Position numbers and translations under genes: made by a program
Notes under the pieces: model-generated
What the model was told of the DNA's origin: nothing
Seen by the model: the letters and a program-made list of their open reading frames with translations, nothing else
The model's database searches: none
Part shown: in pieces, positions 13,401 through 24,487 of the stretch
How positions within the stretch are numbered: the first letter of the stretch is position 1
Layout: each line of letters starts with the position of its first letter
Assembly: GCA_028015205.1 (NCBI GenBank)
Contig: CM051521.1
Span: forward strand, 89,814,513 to 89,878,512
Reading direction: 5' to 3'
Origin: Mytilisepta virgata
Lineage: Eukaryota > Mollusca > Bivalvia > Mytilida > Mytilidae
DNA: 64,000 nucleotides

Positions 13401-16400
13401 TATGTACAACTGCCAGAACTGCAAAAAAAGCTTTAAAAATTCATTATCAGGAGTTAAAATTTTCTTTACACTCTTATTAGCATAGGGCTGGCGTGCTGGT
13501 CAAATCTACTATTGGTAGCAAACTAGTATCCATAAGTTATAAGTGCAACTGAAGTACTCGTACTAACTCCACGAAATAATCAAGTTCATGTCCTAAAATA
13601 TTTACCAACTGAAAACAAACTGAGTTTGAAAAGTTCCTTACGATTGTCTTTTCCTTGGATTTTGAATTTATATACTTTTCCCGCTGTCCTGTTCAGTATT
13701 CTTTTGCCGATATTTCACATTTCTGTCTATTGTTTACAGTAAAATTGAAGTTCAACAAGCTGTACTGCATATTGTAATATATTGTTATTATTACGGGGAA
13801 ATGATTTTCTGGTTTCTGATTAGAGAAAGCTTGTTTTTGTTTTCGGAATCCAGACCCGATGTCAGTATTGATCAATACAAGTATCCCAAATGCAAATCAA
13901 TACGATTGGTTGTTAGTGATTCAATACAGTGGTTATCGTGACAGTTATCTATTTTTATCGTGATGAAAATATGCAGAAAATATAGAGTAATATCACAAGT
14001 AATCATTTTTATTTTCCTAGCCCGTCTGGCATTTCTTGTCTTAAAGTTGGGTAGCCCGTCATAAGAAAGGCAAGTCCTGGTCGTCAGGCTAATTAATTTT
14101 TCAACCCCTGATTATCAAATGCTATGATGAAATTCAATGGTACCCCAGAGAAAATCTCAATATAATTTGAGAATTTCAACTCCTTTAAAATATGCATTTT
14201 AAAGAATGCAAGTAAAGTGCCATGTCACCTTCAAATATTGTTTTAGAATCTGATGAAAACATGTGGCCAACTTGAGCCAATCTAAATTTAAATATTCTTT
14301 ATTTTTCTTTGTCAAAATCGTACCAAATAACTCGACTTCCATGTGACCTGTAAGGTATTAACCAGACCGGTACCACCAGGAGAGTGATTGATGCTAAAGT
14401 GAGGGTTTTTTGTTTTTAAGGTAGTGTTTATTTCATAATCATGATGATTATTTTGTTCATCTTAAAAACTGGCATAACCATTTTTATTTCAGCATTTGCC
14501 TGTTGGCCCTGCGACACAGCAAAAACAGTTTGCTTATATATCTAGTCCTAGTTTGTACTTCAACCCAAAAGACCGTGACAATGAATCTGATATCAGTACA
14601 TTTAGTAAAGTTACACCAAAACAGTCTCTGAAATTCAACCAATCAACACCATCGCCAAAATCTTACCAGCCTGTTCAACCTGCTGTGAAGTCATATCAAC
14701 CCCATCAGCAGTCGCCAAAACTCTATAAACCTGTTCAGCACTCTCCTGTAAAGGAGGTACACCATGCATGGACAAGTTCAACAATGGCATTTCCTGAAGA
14801 TGTAAGTACATGTACTTGATAATATAAGGGCATTTTTTTCTGGAAAGTACCGTTTAAATACAGGTATAAAACCTAAATGATATTGCTACATTCTTTTAAA
14901 TGAATTATAAAAATACTACTGGGAACAAAAGTTTTGAATATTATTTTACTTTTTGGTCTGTTTTGAAATAAACTCAATTAATTTGTTTCACAAATTTTTA
15001 AATAACCTACATGTACACATGCTTTTTTGAACTTGACAAAACCATATATTATGTATATGCATTACAGAAGTAAAGTTAGTAATTTTTTTGGAATGATCCT
15101 TTCTGTCTAACAATAATGAGGACATTCTGTGACACTAAACAAATGTAAGATCCTGTGACATCAGATCCCTTAATTCTTTGAGATACATTTAGATTAAGAA
15201 ATTTTTTTATATTTTAGGCATTTGATCCAAGATTACAGCTATGTTTTGACAGAGTGTCAGCATATGCCAAAGGTTACTTGACCCGTCGTCTGATAGTCAC
15301 AGACAAAGTGCAGGAAATTGTCAAAACTATTAATGTAAGTATGAACTATTACAGCATCTGAAAGATGAAAATTATATTTTGATAATATGTTTTTTTAAAG
15401 ATGGTTGCAATCATCAAAACAAATTTCTTCTGTGGCTTTCAAAGATGAATAAAAATCCAAATCCCAAGATTGGCTAATACTAGCTAAAAATATAAAAATT
15501 TCCAAAATTCAACAATTTATATTATGCTCATAGTTTAAAATATTATTCTTGTAATTTGTTGTTTATGGCCTTTATATGAATATCTTTTTAATCTTCACTA
15601 ATCTAGATGATTTCTTTGTTGAATAGGATACAAAACATTTTGCCAGAAGCTTTCAGTCAGAAACGCCAATAAAGAAAGGTCAGGTCAATAATCAGGACAG
15701 AAATTTACTAGACAGGATCATTGCACAGGTAAATATAATTTTTCTGCAGTGCTGCTGCAGCGAAGATAAACTTTAGCTTATCTAGCTGACGCTGTGCGTA
15801 AGATTGATAGCACACTGCCAATAACTTTGTACTGAGCCATCTTACCTCTTTCCAGGGTTCCCACACGACCTGGAAAACGGGAAAAGACCTGGAATTCCAT
15901 TTCGAATTTTCCAGGCCTTGAAAAGTCCTTGAAATTCACAAAAATCGCCAAAATCCGGGAAAAAACCGGGATTTTACTGGATTTGTTTTTTTCTCGTTAA
16001 TCATTATTTCGATCCGCTTCGCATTGTTACTGTGACCATGCAGAAATCATTATTTTATTGCCTTACTGTTGCGTTATAAAGGGTAACACAAAAGGCAATT
16101 CGGCATTGAATTCGGCTACGTGTCCTGTATGTGATCTTTTGAGCGTTTTAAGTAACAGTATCTTTTAAGCATGTTTTGTTTTATGTTTAAAACCGACGAA
16201 ATGGCGGGATATTTGACCACAAAAGTGACCTTGAAAATCATGAGAAAGCATTGGAAAACACCTTGAAAAGTCCTTGAATTTGAGATTATTTTTTTTTTGT
16301 GGGAACCCTGTCTTTCTATGAATGCTTCCACATTTTTTACTGTTTGCGTATTGATACAATGTTTGAAAGTAGTGCAGTCTCCATTACCAGGGCCCCCGTT

Positions 16401-19400
16401 CAACCTGAACCAGTTTCAGTTGTAGGCTTGTGCATTACCTGGGGACATTTTGATCTCTTTCTTTTTAAATAGATATAATTACATAATTCTTGTACAATGC
16501 GACTCGTTATAAGCCATTAATTTCAATGTTTATACAATCCAGAAAGCGTGTCTCAAGGATAGGTCAAGTCCATCACCTAATCTATTAATATGATTCGATG
16601 CTACGTCACATCGGCCAGTTGAAAATTTAAACAAGTTCATGGTCAGTATCGGTCGTCACATAACAGATATGAATTCCCACGCTCAGGTGTGCTGTTGGAG
16701 TAATTGATACCGTAATATTTTCATGAATATTTTTGTGTATGACCAAAAAATAAATAATTGTTTGCTTCCCCAAACCGGGTGGTATCAATTTATCAGGTTC
16801 GTACACATCTTTCTAGACTATTTAGTGTTTTTCAGAAAGGGCTTATATATGTTTAGCCTGCTGACCAATCTTATTCATGTTAACTTTTATGAATAAAATA
16901 TTGTTTATATTAAATAATTATAAACAAATTTGTCTTTAAGACAGAGTTTGCAGGCGTGCATTTTAATCAGATCGCGGACAATTCATTGCACATGCTCAGA
17001 AATATTAAGTACACAGGAATTCACGGAGAATGTCTAAATTTAAATTCTTGTTATATGAGGGAAAAAAAATGTGTGAAGTGTGCAGTTCATTCTTATTTTA
17101 AAAAGGTACACTGTTTTATACAGAATTGAATAAAAGAAACAGCAATTAAGGTTAAGGAAAGAGAATGAGGATTATTAATAAAATGAATGTATTATTTTTA
17201 TAATTATTAATTTATTTTTTTTTATTCCATACTGGTTCCTTCTAATTTGACTCTCACGAAGATCGTTCGGCTATTTTCGACAATTAGTAGAGCATATAAA
17301 TTATCTGAACAGTGTTTGGTCGTAATATTGACAGTCTGGCAACATTGGGAATTCCTATGGAGTGACCATTTGACTCAATGGGGTGGTTTTGGATGACGAT
17401 ATATATATCCAATCTGAAACTGTCCGATATACTGTTCCTCAAACATCCCTGTGTATCTCTGAAACACTGTCTTGTATACTGTTCCTCAATTTTCCCTGTG
17501 CATCTCTGAAACACTGTCTTATATACTGTTCCTCAAATTTCCCCGTTTAACTCTTTAACGCTGTCTGTCTGTCTTTTATTTTGTTATTTTCTTCGGATTG
17601 GATTACAATTTATTATGAAATAAATGTCATCGATTGAGATCTTTTTTTTGAGAGCTTTGTTGTTTGGTCTGTAGTACTTTTATATAGTCAAATTGCACAT
17701 ATTTGGTTCTTAAAAATGTTATCTTTTGTAAAAATGTAATGATAACGGCATTTTATTTTTATCAAATAAAAGGTTCCATTACTGTAAAATTCAAGTTTTT
17801 GGCTTGAATGATTATCTATTTTAAGGACTCACTGACTAAATATATTTTTATATGTATTTACAGCTTCAGGCAGCCTTATTAGATGTACATGAGATTTTTT
17901 TTGACATACCAGTATGGGAAAGAATGCAAATTATTGCCCACGACAGGCAACTTAGAGAGGAAAGAAGACTTCGAGAAAGTGTAAGCTGAACATAGTAATA
18001 ATGTTTTTCATTGGAATTTTTAAATTATTCCAATATTTTGAAAGTTTTCATATACCTCCTGTAAGTAACTATAGCTTCTGATCCATTGGACATAATGAGC
18101 TTTTTGGCTTTACAAACCCCCAAAAGATCTGCCTTGATTGTTTATCATCTTCTACATAATGTGACATTACAAAAAAGCATACAGAATTCTGTATACACTC
18201 AAAAAGATATGTATCCAGTCAATAGTAGCATGTTAAGCTGTAGAAGGTATGAAAATGAATGTCATCTAAAGTCACTAGATCTGTATCTAGTCAGTAGTAT
18301 TTACCTATATTTTTATATGTGTTAACACATATGAATGTATCTAAATTACTATATAGACTATCAGTGTTTTTTTAAGCTTTATTGGCTATATTATATGTAA
18401 CTGGAACTATGTATACTGTAAAGTATGTCAGTAAAAGATTTGTTTTGTTTGTTTAGTTGGGGTTTAACGTCATTTTCAGCACATTTGGCTATTTCGCGGC
18501 GGCCAGTTTCTATTGGTGGAGGAAGCAGGAGTACCCGGAGAGAACCACCGACCTTCCGTAGGAAAATTGGCAATCCTTGTCAATTAAGATCGGAGTCGAA
18601 CACACCCTGCCACAGGTGAGATTCGAACTCACAACCCCAGCGTTGACAGGCTAGTGATCATTAGTAGTCATGACGAACTACCTAGCCCACTCGGCCACCG
18701 AGGCCCCTGTAAAAGATTTGATGGAATCATTTAAGGATTAACATGATCTAACAATGTATATTGTATCAAGTCATAATGAAAAATCCCTGTATGTTTTATA
18801 TCACTTTATATTAGACCCATTTTATTTCATTGATAAAACACCTTTAGAAAAGTTATATCTACAGTTTTGTAAATATACCTTGGGTATTAGAAAAACTTCA
18901 TCAAATTTAGGCACAAGAGCTCTTTTGGGAAGACTTCCTCTGGAAGTTAATAGTAAATTTCAATCTATATTGTATCTAATTAGATTATATTCTGATGAAA
19001 TTAACCCTCTTGTTAAAGAATCCTTTGTTTTGACTCAAAACTTTGACTCTTTGGGAATTTATTCTTGCTTTTCATATGTAAAACATATGTAAAACATGTG
19101 TCAGAAGAAATAGGTATGGATTTGGACACCTTTGTTTTGACTCGAAACCTTGACTCTTTGGGAATTTATTCTTGTTTTTCATATGTAAAACATGTGTTAG
19201 AAGAAACAGGTATGGATTTGGACACATTGAAGAAATATTCCTCACATAAGATAACTAAAAATATAAAAGAACAAATAAATTATAATTGAAGCAATTTTAT
19301 AAAAATTTGATAAATGATAAAATAACAGATATAAAGGACAACAGCAAACTCACTATTTATAAACATGTAAAACAAAATACTACAGAAGAAAAATATTTAA

Positions 19401-22400
19401 CCTGCTCAATATTTGAATTTAGAAAACTGATAACAAAATTCAGAATAAGTGACCACAACTTACTAATAGAAAAGGGGAGATATATCTTAAAAATACCAAG
19501 GGAAGAAAGAATGTGTAAAAACTGCAAAAAAATTGACGATGAAATTCATTTCTTTTTATATGTGATATTAACAGTCATATTAGAAAAGTTTATTTTGATT
19601 TTTTGATAAATGAGAACACAAAATTTATAGATTTAAATGATACAAATAAAATTACATATATCCTCAACCCAAGATCACACATTCAGGTAAATAAGCTTGG
19701 TTCCTTTTTAAAACAGTTGATAGAGCTGAGGACATGGCACTCTTGAAAATTTACTCCACAATGTATATAAGTGATGATGTTGATGTTGTTTTCATTTTGT
19801 TATGTTGTGTTACATACTATGAAATTTAGTATTATGACAATAAAAATTTGAATTTAAATTTGTATAAAATTTATTTAATTACAGGGTGCTACAACAAGAT
19901 CCAGTGTGTCTTCATCACAGCCAAGAATTAGCTCTGCCACACTTAAAGCTATAGAGAGAAAAAGAAAGGCACAGTATCCTTTCAAGTAGAAACCTAATTA
20001 TAGACATATGTTTACATATGTATTTCAGAAGCCCTATAAGTGCCTCTCAGAGGATTAGGTTGGCATCAGTGGAAAATATGTTTAGTTAGTTTGTCGTATC
20101 TTCTAATGATCATTTGTTTGTCTAGGCTGATATTCACAAATGATCTGACAAGTTGATATTGTGAGTAAAAATTCACATGTTAGGGAGGTGTTTTTGATGT
20201 TGGTCTTAATTAACAAGAATCATTTTCCTACAGAAGGTAAATATTTATAATAATAATAAATCTTTATATAATGAGGAAACACAGTTAATTATAAAACCAA
20301 TCTTCCCTGAGGTAAATGGTTCTCATTGGGCAATAGAATTTCCTCGACCAATAAAAACTGATTGCAGTGGTATAAAATCCCATTACAAAAACAACCTAAA
20401 AAGAAAATAGCAGTAATTTTTTTGTTGTTGACACATGGAAACAGGGCTAGCCATCAGTTCTGTATTGTTAATGTTAAATAGAACTACTTACTTTTCTGAT
20501 AATCTCTAAAAAAAAACTATTACCAGACCTCCATAATGTCAGCAGATACATTTAGGATTTTGATTCTAAGACAAAACTGTTAACATCAGGTTCAATAATA
20601 GAGAATTATTCATGTTTGCAAAAAATATAATGTTTGGATGTATTCAATGTTGTGAATAAGTGGATTATACATTTAGGTACTTTCTGTTTAATCGAAAAGA
20701 GGAATATGGGTCAAAATATGAGATCTGTGTGGTTGGTTCCTCTGTTACCGATTTAGGTTAATTTCCTTGACCTAGACACAGAGAGGCAGAATTGGCTGTC
20801 TTTGGTGACATTAGACCCAAGACAGCACCACCTGTTAATCAGAGATGTCAGAGAGAAAGTATGGATGTTAGGTGAGTATAATGGATGGTAAGATTGTGGT
20901 ACATTTGTATTTAAATTATTATGTATACTTACGATTTTATTTTTAATTTTAATTTGGTTTGAACTGCATCTGAGGTTATGGTTAGCTTATCTTTAATGCA
21001 GGGCTTTAATAATGGGTTCAAGCTCCAATTAATTAAAACCTTAAAAACTGGAAAAATAGGAGTTATAGTTTTATAAAGCATGTTTAACTTAATACATGTA
21101 ATAGCAATGAAAAACTTAGCTTTACAATATGTTAATGTATTTTTCTAAAGAGCGTAATCATAAGTTTGATTATTGCTTATAAATGCAAAGCATCATTTGA
21201 GTATTTAAATATCTAAATGTCATTCTATCTGTTGGTGTTCAATGATTGAGATATTCTTCAGTGTATGAAATTTTTCATCAGTTTGTATAAGAATCGAGCA
21301 GGTATGTTTGCATTTACTAGAAATTAAAATACATACATGTATAGATAACACAATGATGTTACACCTGGATTACAAACCATAGGAGACCAATTTCTGTAAA
21401 TCGAGAACAAAGAAACTTTTTTTTTTGTAAACCAAAAAAACATACTGTATTTAAATGTGTATACTGTTGGATTGTCATTGTTTGACTGTGTAATTCTGTA
21501 AATTTTAGTAGGCCAAAAAGAGTGCTACCTATACCTAGAAGGTATCAATGCTGTTTTGTATGAGTTCTGGTCTGAACTAACATTAACAGTAGAGATTCAA
21601 ATATTCGCACTTTAAAAAAATCTTTTCTTGCAGCAGTTCTTATTAAATTTTTTACTTTTATCCTTTATTATGGTTGATTTGAAGTTTTCAGTTTTGTTTT
21701 GATAAAATATAAAAATGATTGGTATAAATTTCTCGTGAAGTCAAATAGAATTCAAAATCTATGTTACATTTAATCATACATGGTTCTCAAATAAGGCATT
21801 TATAAAAGTTGTATGTTTAGGCACAAGAACAAAAGATTTTACAGAATCATTCAATGAAGGCAGTTAAGAAATTCCCTTGCTGGGTGCTGTGTATGTTTTC
21901 ATTAAATAGCTCTAATGTATTTCTATGAATTATATTAACCTTTATCACTTACCAAAGCTGTTATTTCTCCAGTGGCATCACATTTTTTTTGGTTCTTCAA
22001 CAATTTCTCATGGATGGAAGTATAAAACTGTTCTGTTTTAATGTTAATCTCTAATTTGAAAATTTTTTAAGCTTAATCTTCGAAAAATGTTCTGTGGCTT
22101 AAATATCTGAAAAATACTTTTAAAATTTCTTGATTTCTTTGTTTTTCTGCATGATTCTTTCATGTACATTTGCATTCATTTCTGTTAGTTACATGTACTT
22201 CTAACAAACCATCCCACGCCACATCCCTTTTTAAAAATGCTTGATTCATGGGTATGTAGAAAATTTTAAAATTTGAATATGTATGCTTCTATGGTGTATG
22301 CTGTTGTATATCGTAGGTCATATGATCCCCAACTGTCTTAGCCGAAACCTAAAATCTTGTTTTAGTGAATAAAATAATGCTCTATCATACTTATATCTCT

Positions 22401-24487
22401 ATTACCATAGTATATATTTACTTGCTTTTTAGTTTGCTTTAGAGCCTCTCTTAAACAGGCTCTTTATAATAGTGTTTGCTACTAACCAGTTTTGCATGCT
22501 AAATAACTCTGCATCAAGGCATACATTGTTATTTCAGTGGTCCACTGAGACGACATTTCCAATTTCTTTTATCCAGGGCATTACAACCAGTCCATATGTC
22601 ACACAGTCATAATACAACACATAGTGGAAATACTACAGCCAGGTATTATGTCAGTTAATTCCATTGGTCAATTGCAAATGTTTTGTACTTTAATTTAAAA
22701 TTATTTATGTCAAGTTTATTTGGAAACAAGTTTTAGCAACTTGTACTACTATCTTTCCACTTGGCAGATGTGAGAGAGACCCCTATAGTGGCATTTTAGC
22801 CTACTCTTTTTTTGATATTTAATGTGTTACTGTGCCTTAACACGAGACACCCTTTTTTTGTCCGCAGCCAAATTTGTTTATGGAGACCATTCTCAGAAAT
22901 GGCATTAATAGGGCATGATAGTTTTATCTCTGAAATTTTCATCAATTTCAAGAAGTGAACCAGGTACCTCTGCTTCGAGTCTGATGTGATAACCAAACGA
23001 CCATGGCAGCCACTTTTGTTATGTATTTTTAGTACTATCAAATGGAGTGAAATTGTGACTTATTTCAATTGTATTATTTATGTTTCAATGACAATTATAA
23101 GCAAATGTTTCTTTAATTTCTTTAAACTAGAAATATATCCAATAAATAATAATGAAGCATTATAGTGAAGTCAAAAATTGATGCAAAAATAAGTCACTGA
23201 TCTCATACAAATATAGGTTTTTATTTGTGATGTCAAAATTTGCATATGGCAGAGGAAATATATGATCTGTTATAATACATGTATATTGTGATCTGCTTTA
23301 ACTGATTTATCAAGATCTTTTCTCAAACGTTAAAATTTGTAAAAATTACAGTAATTTCTATTCCAGTACATTTGATAAGAAAGAGAAGAACTGTATCTAA
23401 AAATTGTCTAGACAGTTAAACATCAAAAACATTTTCTTATTCAGAATAAAAACTCGTCCAAAGACTGCTCCTAGTCAACTAGTTCAACAACAGAACCCAT
23501 CACAACCAACAACCAATCCATCCAGTCAGCAGACAACAGCTGCAGCTAAAACAAGGAAAACTTCCAGTACAGGTACTAATTGTAATGTAAATAAATCAAC
23601 ACATATAATTTGATGAAACATTTATGATAAGTAAATGTTATATTTGACAATACCTGCAACCATGTTTATGTTTACAATGGTTTTTGGAAGTTTAAGATGA
23701 CAATCTCTAACAAATAAAACCATGTTTCAAAAAAAGTGGAATTGTACATTTTCAATTTTAATGTTTAACTTGCTATCATTTTTTTCTGTTAAGTTTTAGC
23801 AAGATATAGGAAAAATTAAGGTAAAGTCTGGTCAAAAGTTGTGTCTTTGATATTTCATCAATTCATATAAAAATCAATGTTTTAATCTTTCATCTGTCTT
23901 CATCATACTAATGTTTTTATGATGAAAAATAATCCAATGTAACAAGTTTTAACAGTTTTGTAATCGTCAGGCAGTCTACTATAAATTGTGCTAGAGTTAT
24001 TTGAATTTAATAGCTATGCAATGGCAGTCTTAGAATATTAGAGTGGGCATTTTTTTTGAAATTTAATTCATTGATCAAGCTATAAAAACTTAACATTTGC
24101 AGTGTTCTTTTTAGTGCAGTGGGTTGGTTTTAGTGATAGGGCAGAACATACAATCATTTGTTGTTTTTTTCTTCTGAAATTTGTAGTATTTTGAAACAGT
24201 GTGGAAATTTTAAATACATTTGTACTTTTGGTAGGTAAAAATTCTTGGTGATAAGAGTAGGAATAATAAAAGCATTTGGTATGATATAAAAATCTTAATC
24301 ATTTTCTATGTTAAACATTGAAACACAAACAAGATATTTTGGCCAATAGATAATGTAATTTTTATACACAAATAAAACTTAGATTTCTTAATTTTCATAT
24401 TAACAACATTTATTTCCAGCAAAATCTACAGCATCCTGTTCAACTGTAGCTCCAAAGAAAGCGAAATCTGGTAAAGCATGGAGATGA
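4436..24487 (+). CDS. CCP110: CP110 ortholog, centriolar coiled-coil protein (13 coding exons)
   Basis: CP110 caps the distal end of centrioles, limits centriole length and must leave the mother centriole before a cilium grows (family knowledge). Coding exons read from splice sites: 4436-4573, 5062-5190, 5729-5791, 10146-13253, 14493-14801, 15218-15334, 15627-15728, 17864-17980, 19885-19973, 20782-20871, 22577-22642, 23445-23572, 24420-24487; phases agree throughout and predict about 1507 residues, longer than the ~1000 of the human protein. Residues 1-110 align with the human N-terminus (GIPILPPV block followed by a basic helix). Residues ~957-1023 form a Q/E-rich coiled coil, and ~1258-1361 hold the family's best-conserved block, including AKGYLTRRL. 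The exon containing ATG 4436 begins at an acceptor (4417/4418), so at least one 5' UTR exon lies upstream and is not identified. Ends KSGKAWR-stop. Small extra exons in the long introns could be missed. Confidence 0.92.
6684..6703. repeat. CACCT microsatellite
   Basis: About four perfect copies of CACCT, within CP110 intron 3. Confidence 0.85.
7480..9600. repeat. Degenerate ~175-bp periodic array in CP110 intron 3
   Basis: Variants of GGAAACCAAAAGAAACC recur at about 7788, 7975, 8155 (weak), 8324, 8498, 8672, 8878, 9210, 9382 and 9572. Most spacings lie near 175 bp or twice that. Several units share a preceding GTGACA or ATGGTGTTA (8490 and 9367). An inverted form (GGTTTCTTTGGTTTCC) lies at about 7501. 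This looks like an old tandem array; I do not recognise the family. The rest of intron 3 (5792-10145) shows nothing supportable. Confidence 0.55.
10146..13253 (+). CDS. CCP110: CP110 exon 4, 3.1 kb disordered-plus-coiled-coil exon
   Basis: A single 3108 bp exon encodes residues 111-1146, about two thirds of the protein. It opens after the acceptor at 10145 (phase 0, GAG AAG CAG) and closes at CAG|gtaaga. Most of it is Ser/Asn/Gln/Lys-rich with no globular signature, as in the poorly conserved middle of vertebrate CP110. The last part (about 12685-12882) is a coiled coil (EQQKQQLEELFVQQRREQLN), matching the human coiled coil in position and character. A KEN triplet sits at residues 703-705 (11922-11930), a possible but weak APC/C degron. 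The open frame runs past the donor to 13316; that extension is intronic read-through. Confidence 0.92.
13254..14492. other. CP110 intron 4
   Basis: No gene inside. Around 14019-14092 the word TAGCCCGTC occurs twice in direct orientation, with an imperfect inverse (GTCAGGCTA) at the end, perhaps a short mobile-element remnant. Nothing else is supported. Confidence 0.4.
15218..17980 (+). CDS. CCP110: CP110 exons 6-8, conserved C-terminal block
   Basis: Three small phase-0 exons (15218-15334, 15627-15728, 17864-17980) encode the most conserved part of CP110. It reads RVSAYAKGYLTRRL, then ARSFQSETPIKKGQV, then LQAALLDVHEIFF and WERMQIIAHDRQLREERR, each with a near-identical counterpart in the human protein. 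AKGYLTRRL is IQ-like, and vertebrate CP110 binds calmodulin and centrin (family knowledge); which residues make that contact here is inference. The intron between exons 7 and 8 (15729-17863) carries a MITE at 15853-16310 and a minisatellite at 17426-17573. Confidence 0.93.
15853..16310. mobile_element. MITE with CAGGGTTCCCAC terminal inverted repeats (hAT-like ends)
   Basis: The 458 bp element starts CAGGGTTCCCAC and ends GTGGGAACCCTG, perfect 12 bp inverted repeats. It is flanked by TCTTTC on both sides (15847-15852 and 16311-16316). Internal text is built around CCTTGAAAAGTCCTTGAA in both halves. No coding capacity. The CAGGG ends resemble hAT non-autonomous elements, but hAT duplications are normally 8 bp; only 6 bp match here, so the superfamily is provisional. 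Confidence 0.8.
17426..17573. repeat. 47-bp minisatellite, about three units
   Basis: TATACTGTTCCTCAA recurs at intervals of 47 bp (TGTTCCTC at about 17433, 17480 and 17527), each followed by CCCTGTG..ATCTCTGAAACACTGTCTT with decay in the third unit. Lies in CP110 intron 7. Confidence 0.8.
18443..18708 (-). mobile_element. tRNA-derived SINE, full length, with 12-bp target-site duplication
   Basis: Read on the - strand it begins GGGGCCTCGGTGGCCGAGTG, a tRNA Leu/Ser-like A box, followed by a B box (GTGAGTTCGAATCTCAC), then a body and a C/A-rich tail CCCCAACTAAACAAAC. The perfect direct repeat GTAAAAGATTTG flanks it (18431-18442 and 18709-18720), proof of target-primed insertion. It is 266 bp long and lies in CP110 intron 8. 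It is not a functional tRNA gene: there is no tRNA-length gene that would end at the acceptor stem, and the same head recurs at 26412. Confidence 0.9.
18754..19862 (+). pseudogene. Dead LINE-type retrotransposon, reverse-transcriptase C-terminal part
   Basis: Broken frames (18754-19092, 19065-19289, 19286-19606) encode text typical of the region downstream of the reverse transcriptase in non-LTR elements: PLEKLYLQFCKYTLGI, then FRISDHNLLIEKGRY and a zinc-knuckle-like C-x2-C...H pattern (CKNCKKIDDEIHF). It ends in an AATAAAAATTTGAATTT tail. A 107 bp direct duplication (19024-19130, 19131-19226) and frameshifts kill it. It lies in CP110 intron 8, just beside the SINE. Confidence 0.7.
19974..20781 (+). 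other. U12-type (minor spliceosome) GT-AG intron in CP110
   Basis: The exon reads ...AAG GCA CA and is followed by GTATCCTTTC, an exact match to the U12 5' splice consensus RTATCCTTT. At 20763-20771 is TTCCTTGAC, an exact match to the U12 branch-point consensus TTCCTTRAC, with its adenosine 11 nt before the AG ending at 20781. There is no polypyrimidine tract between branch site and AG. Splicing joins CA to A (CAA, Gln, phase 2) and gives RKAQEAELAV, which aligns with human RKKYMKAAEMGM. Without splicing, the frame stops five codons later (Q-Y-P-F-K-stop). All other CP110 introns look U2-type. Confidence 0.9.
20872..22576. other. CP110 intron 10
   Basis: No gene or clear repeat is supported in this 1.7 kb intron. 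The ORFs seen on either strand are short and featureless. Confidence 0.5.

Noticed and set aside
18601..18708. tRNA-like sequence with A and B boxes on the - strand
   Set aside because: It is the head of a SINE flanked by a 12 bp target duplication and continues into a SINE body; not an independent tRNA gene.
19974..19988. Apparent end of CP110 at an in-frame stop after RKAQYPFK
   Set aside because: The stop lies inside the U12-type intron; splicing joins a conserved continuation at 20782.
22538..22576. Possible earlier acceptor for CP110 exon 11 (TTATTTCAG before TGGTCC)
   Set aside because: Starting there breaks phase 2 continuity and loses alignment; the acceptor at 22576 gives RALQPVHM, which fits the human RVLQPNQ.
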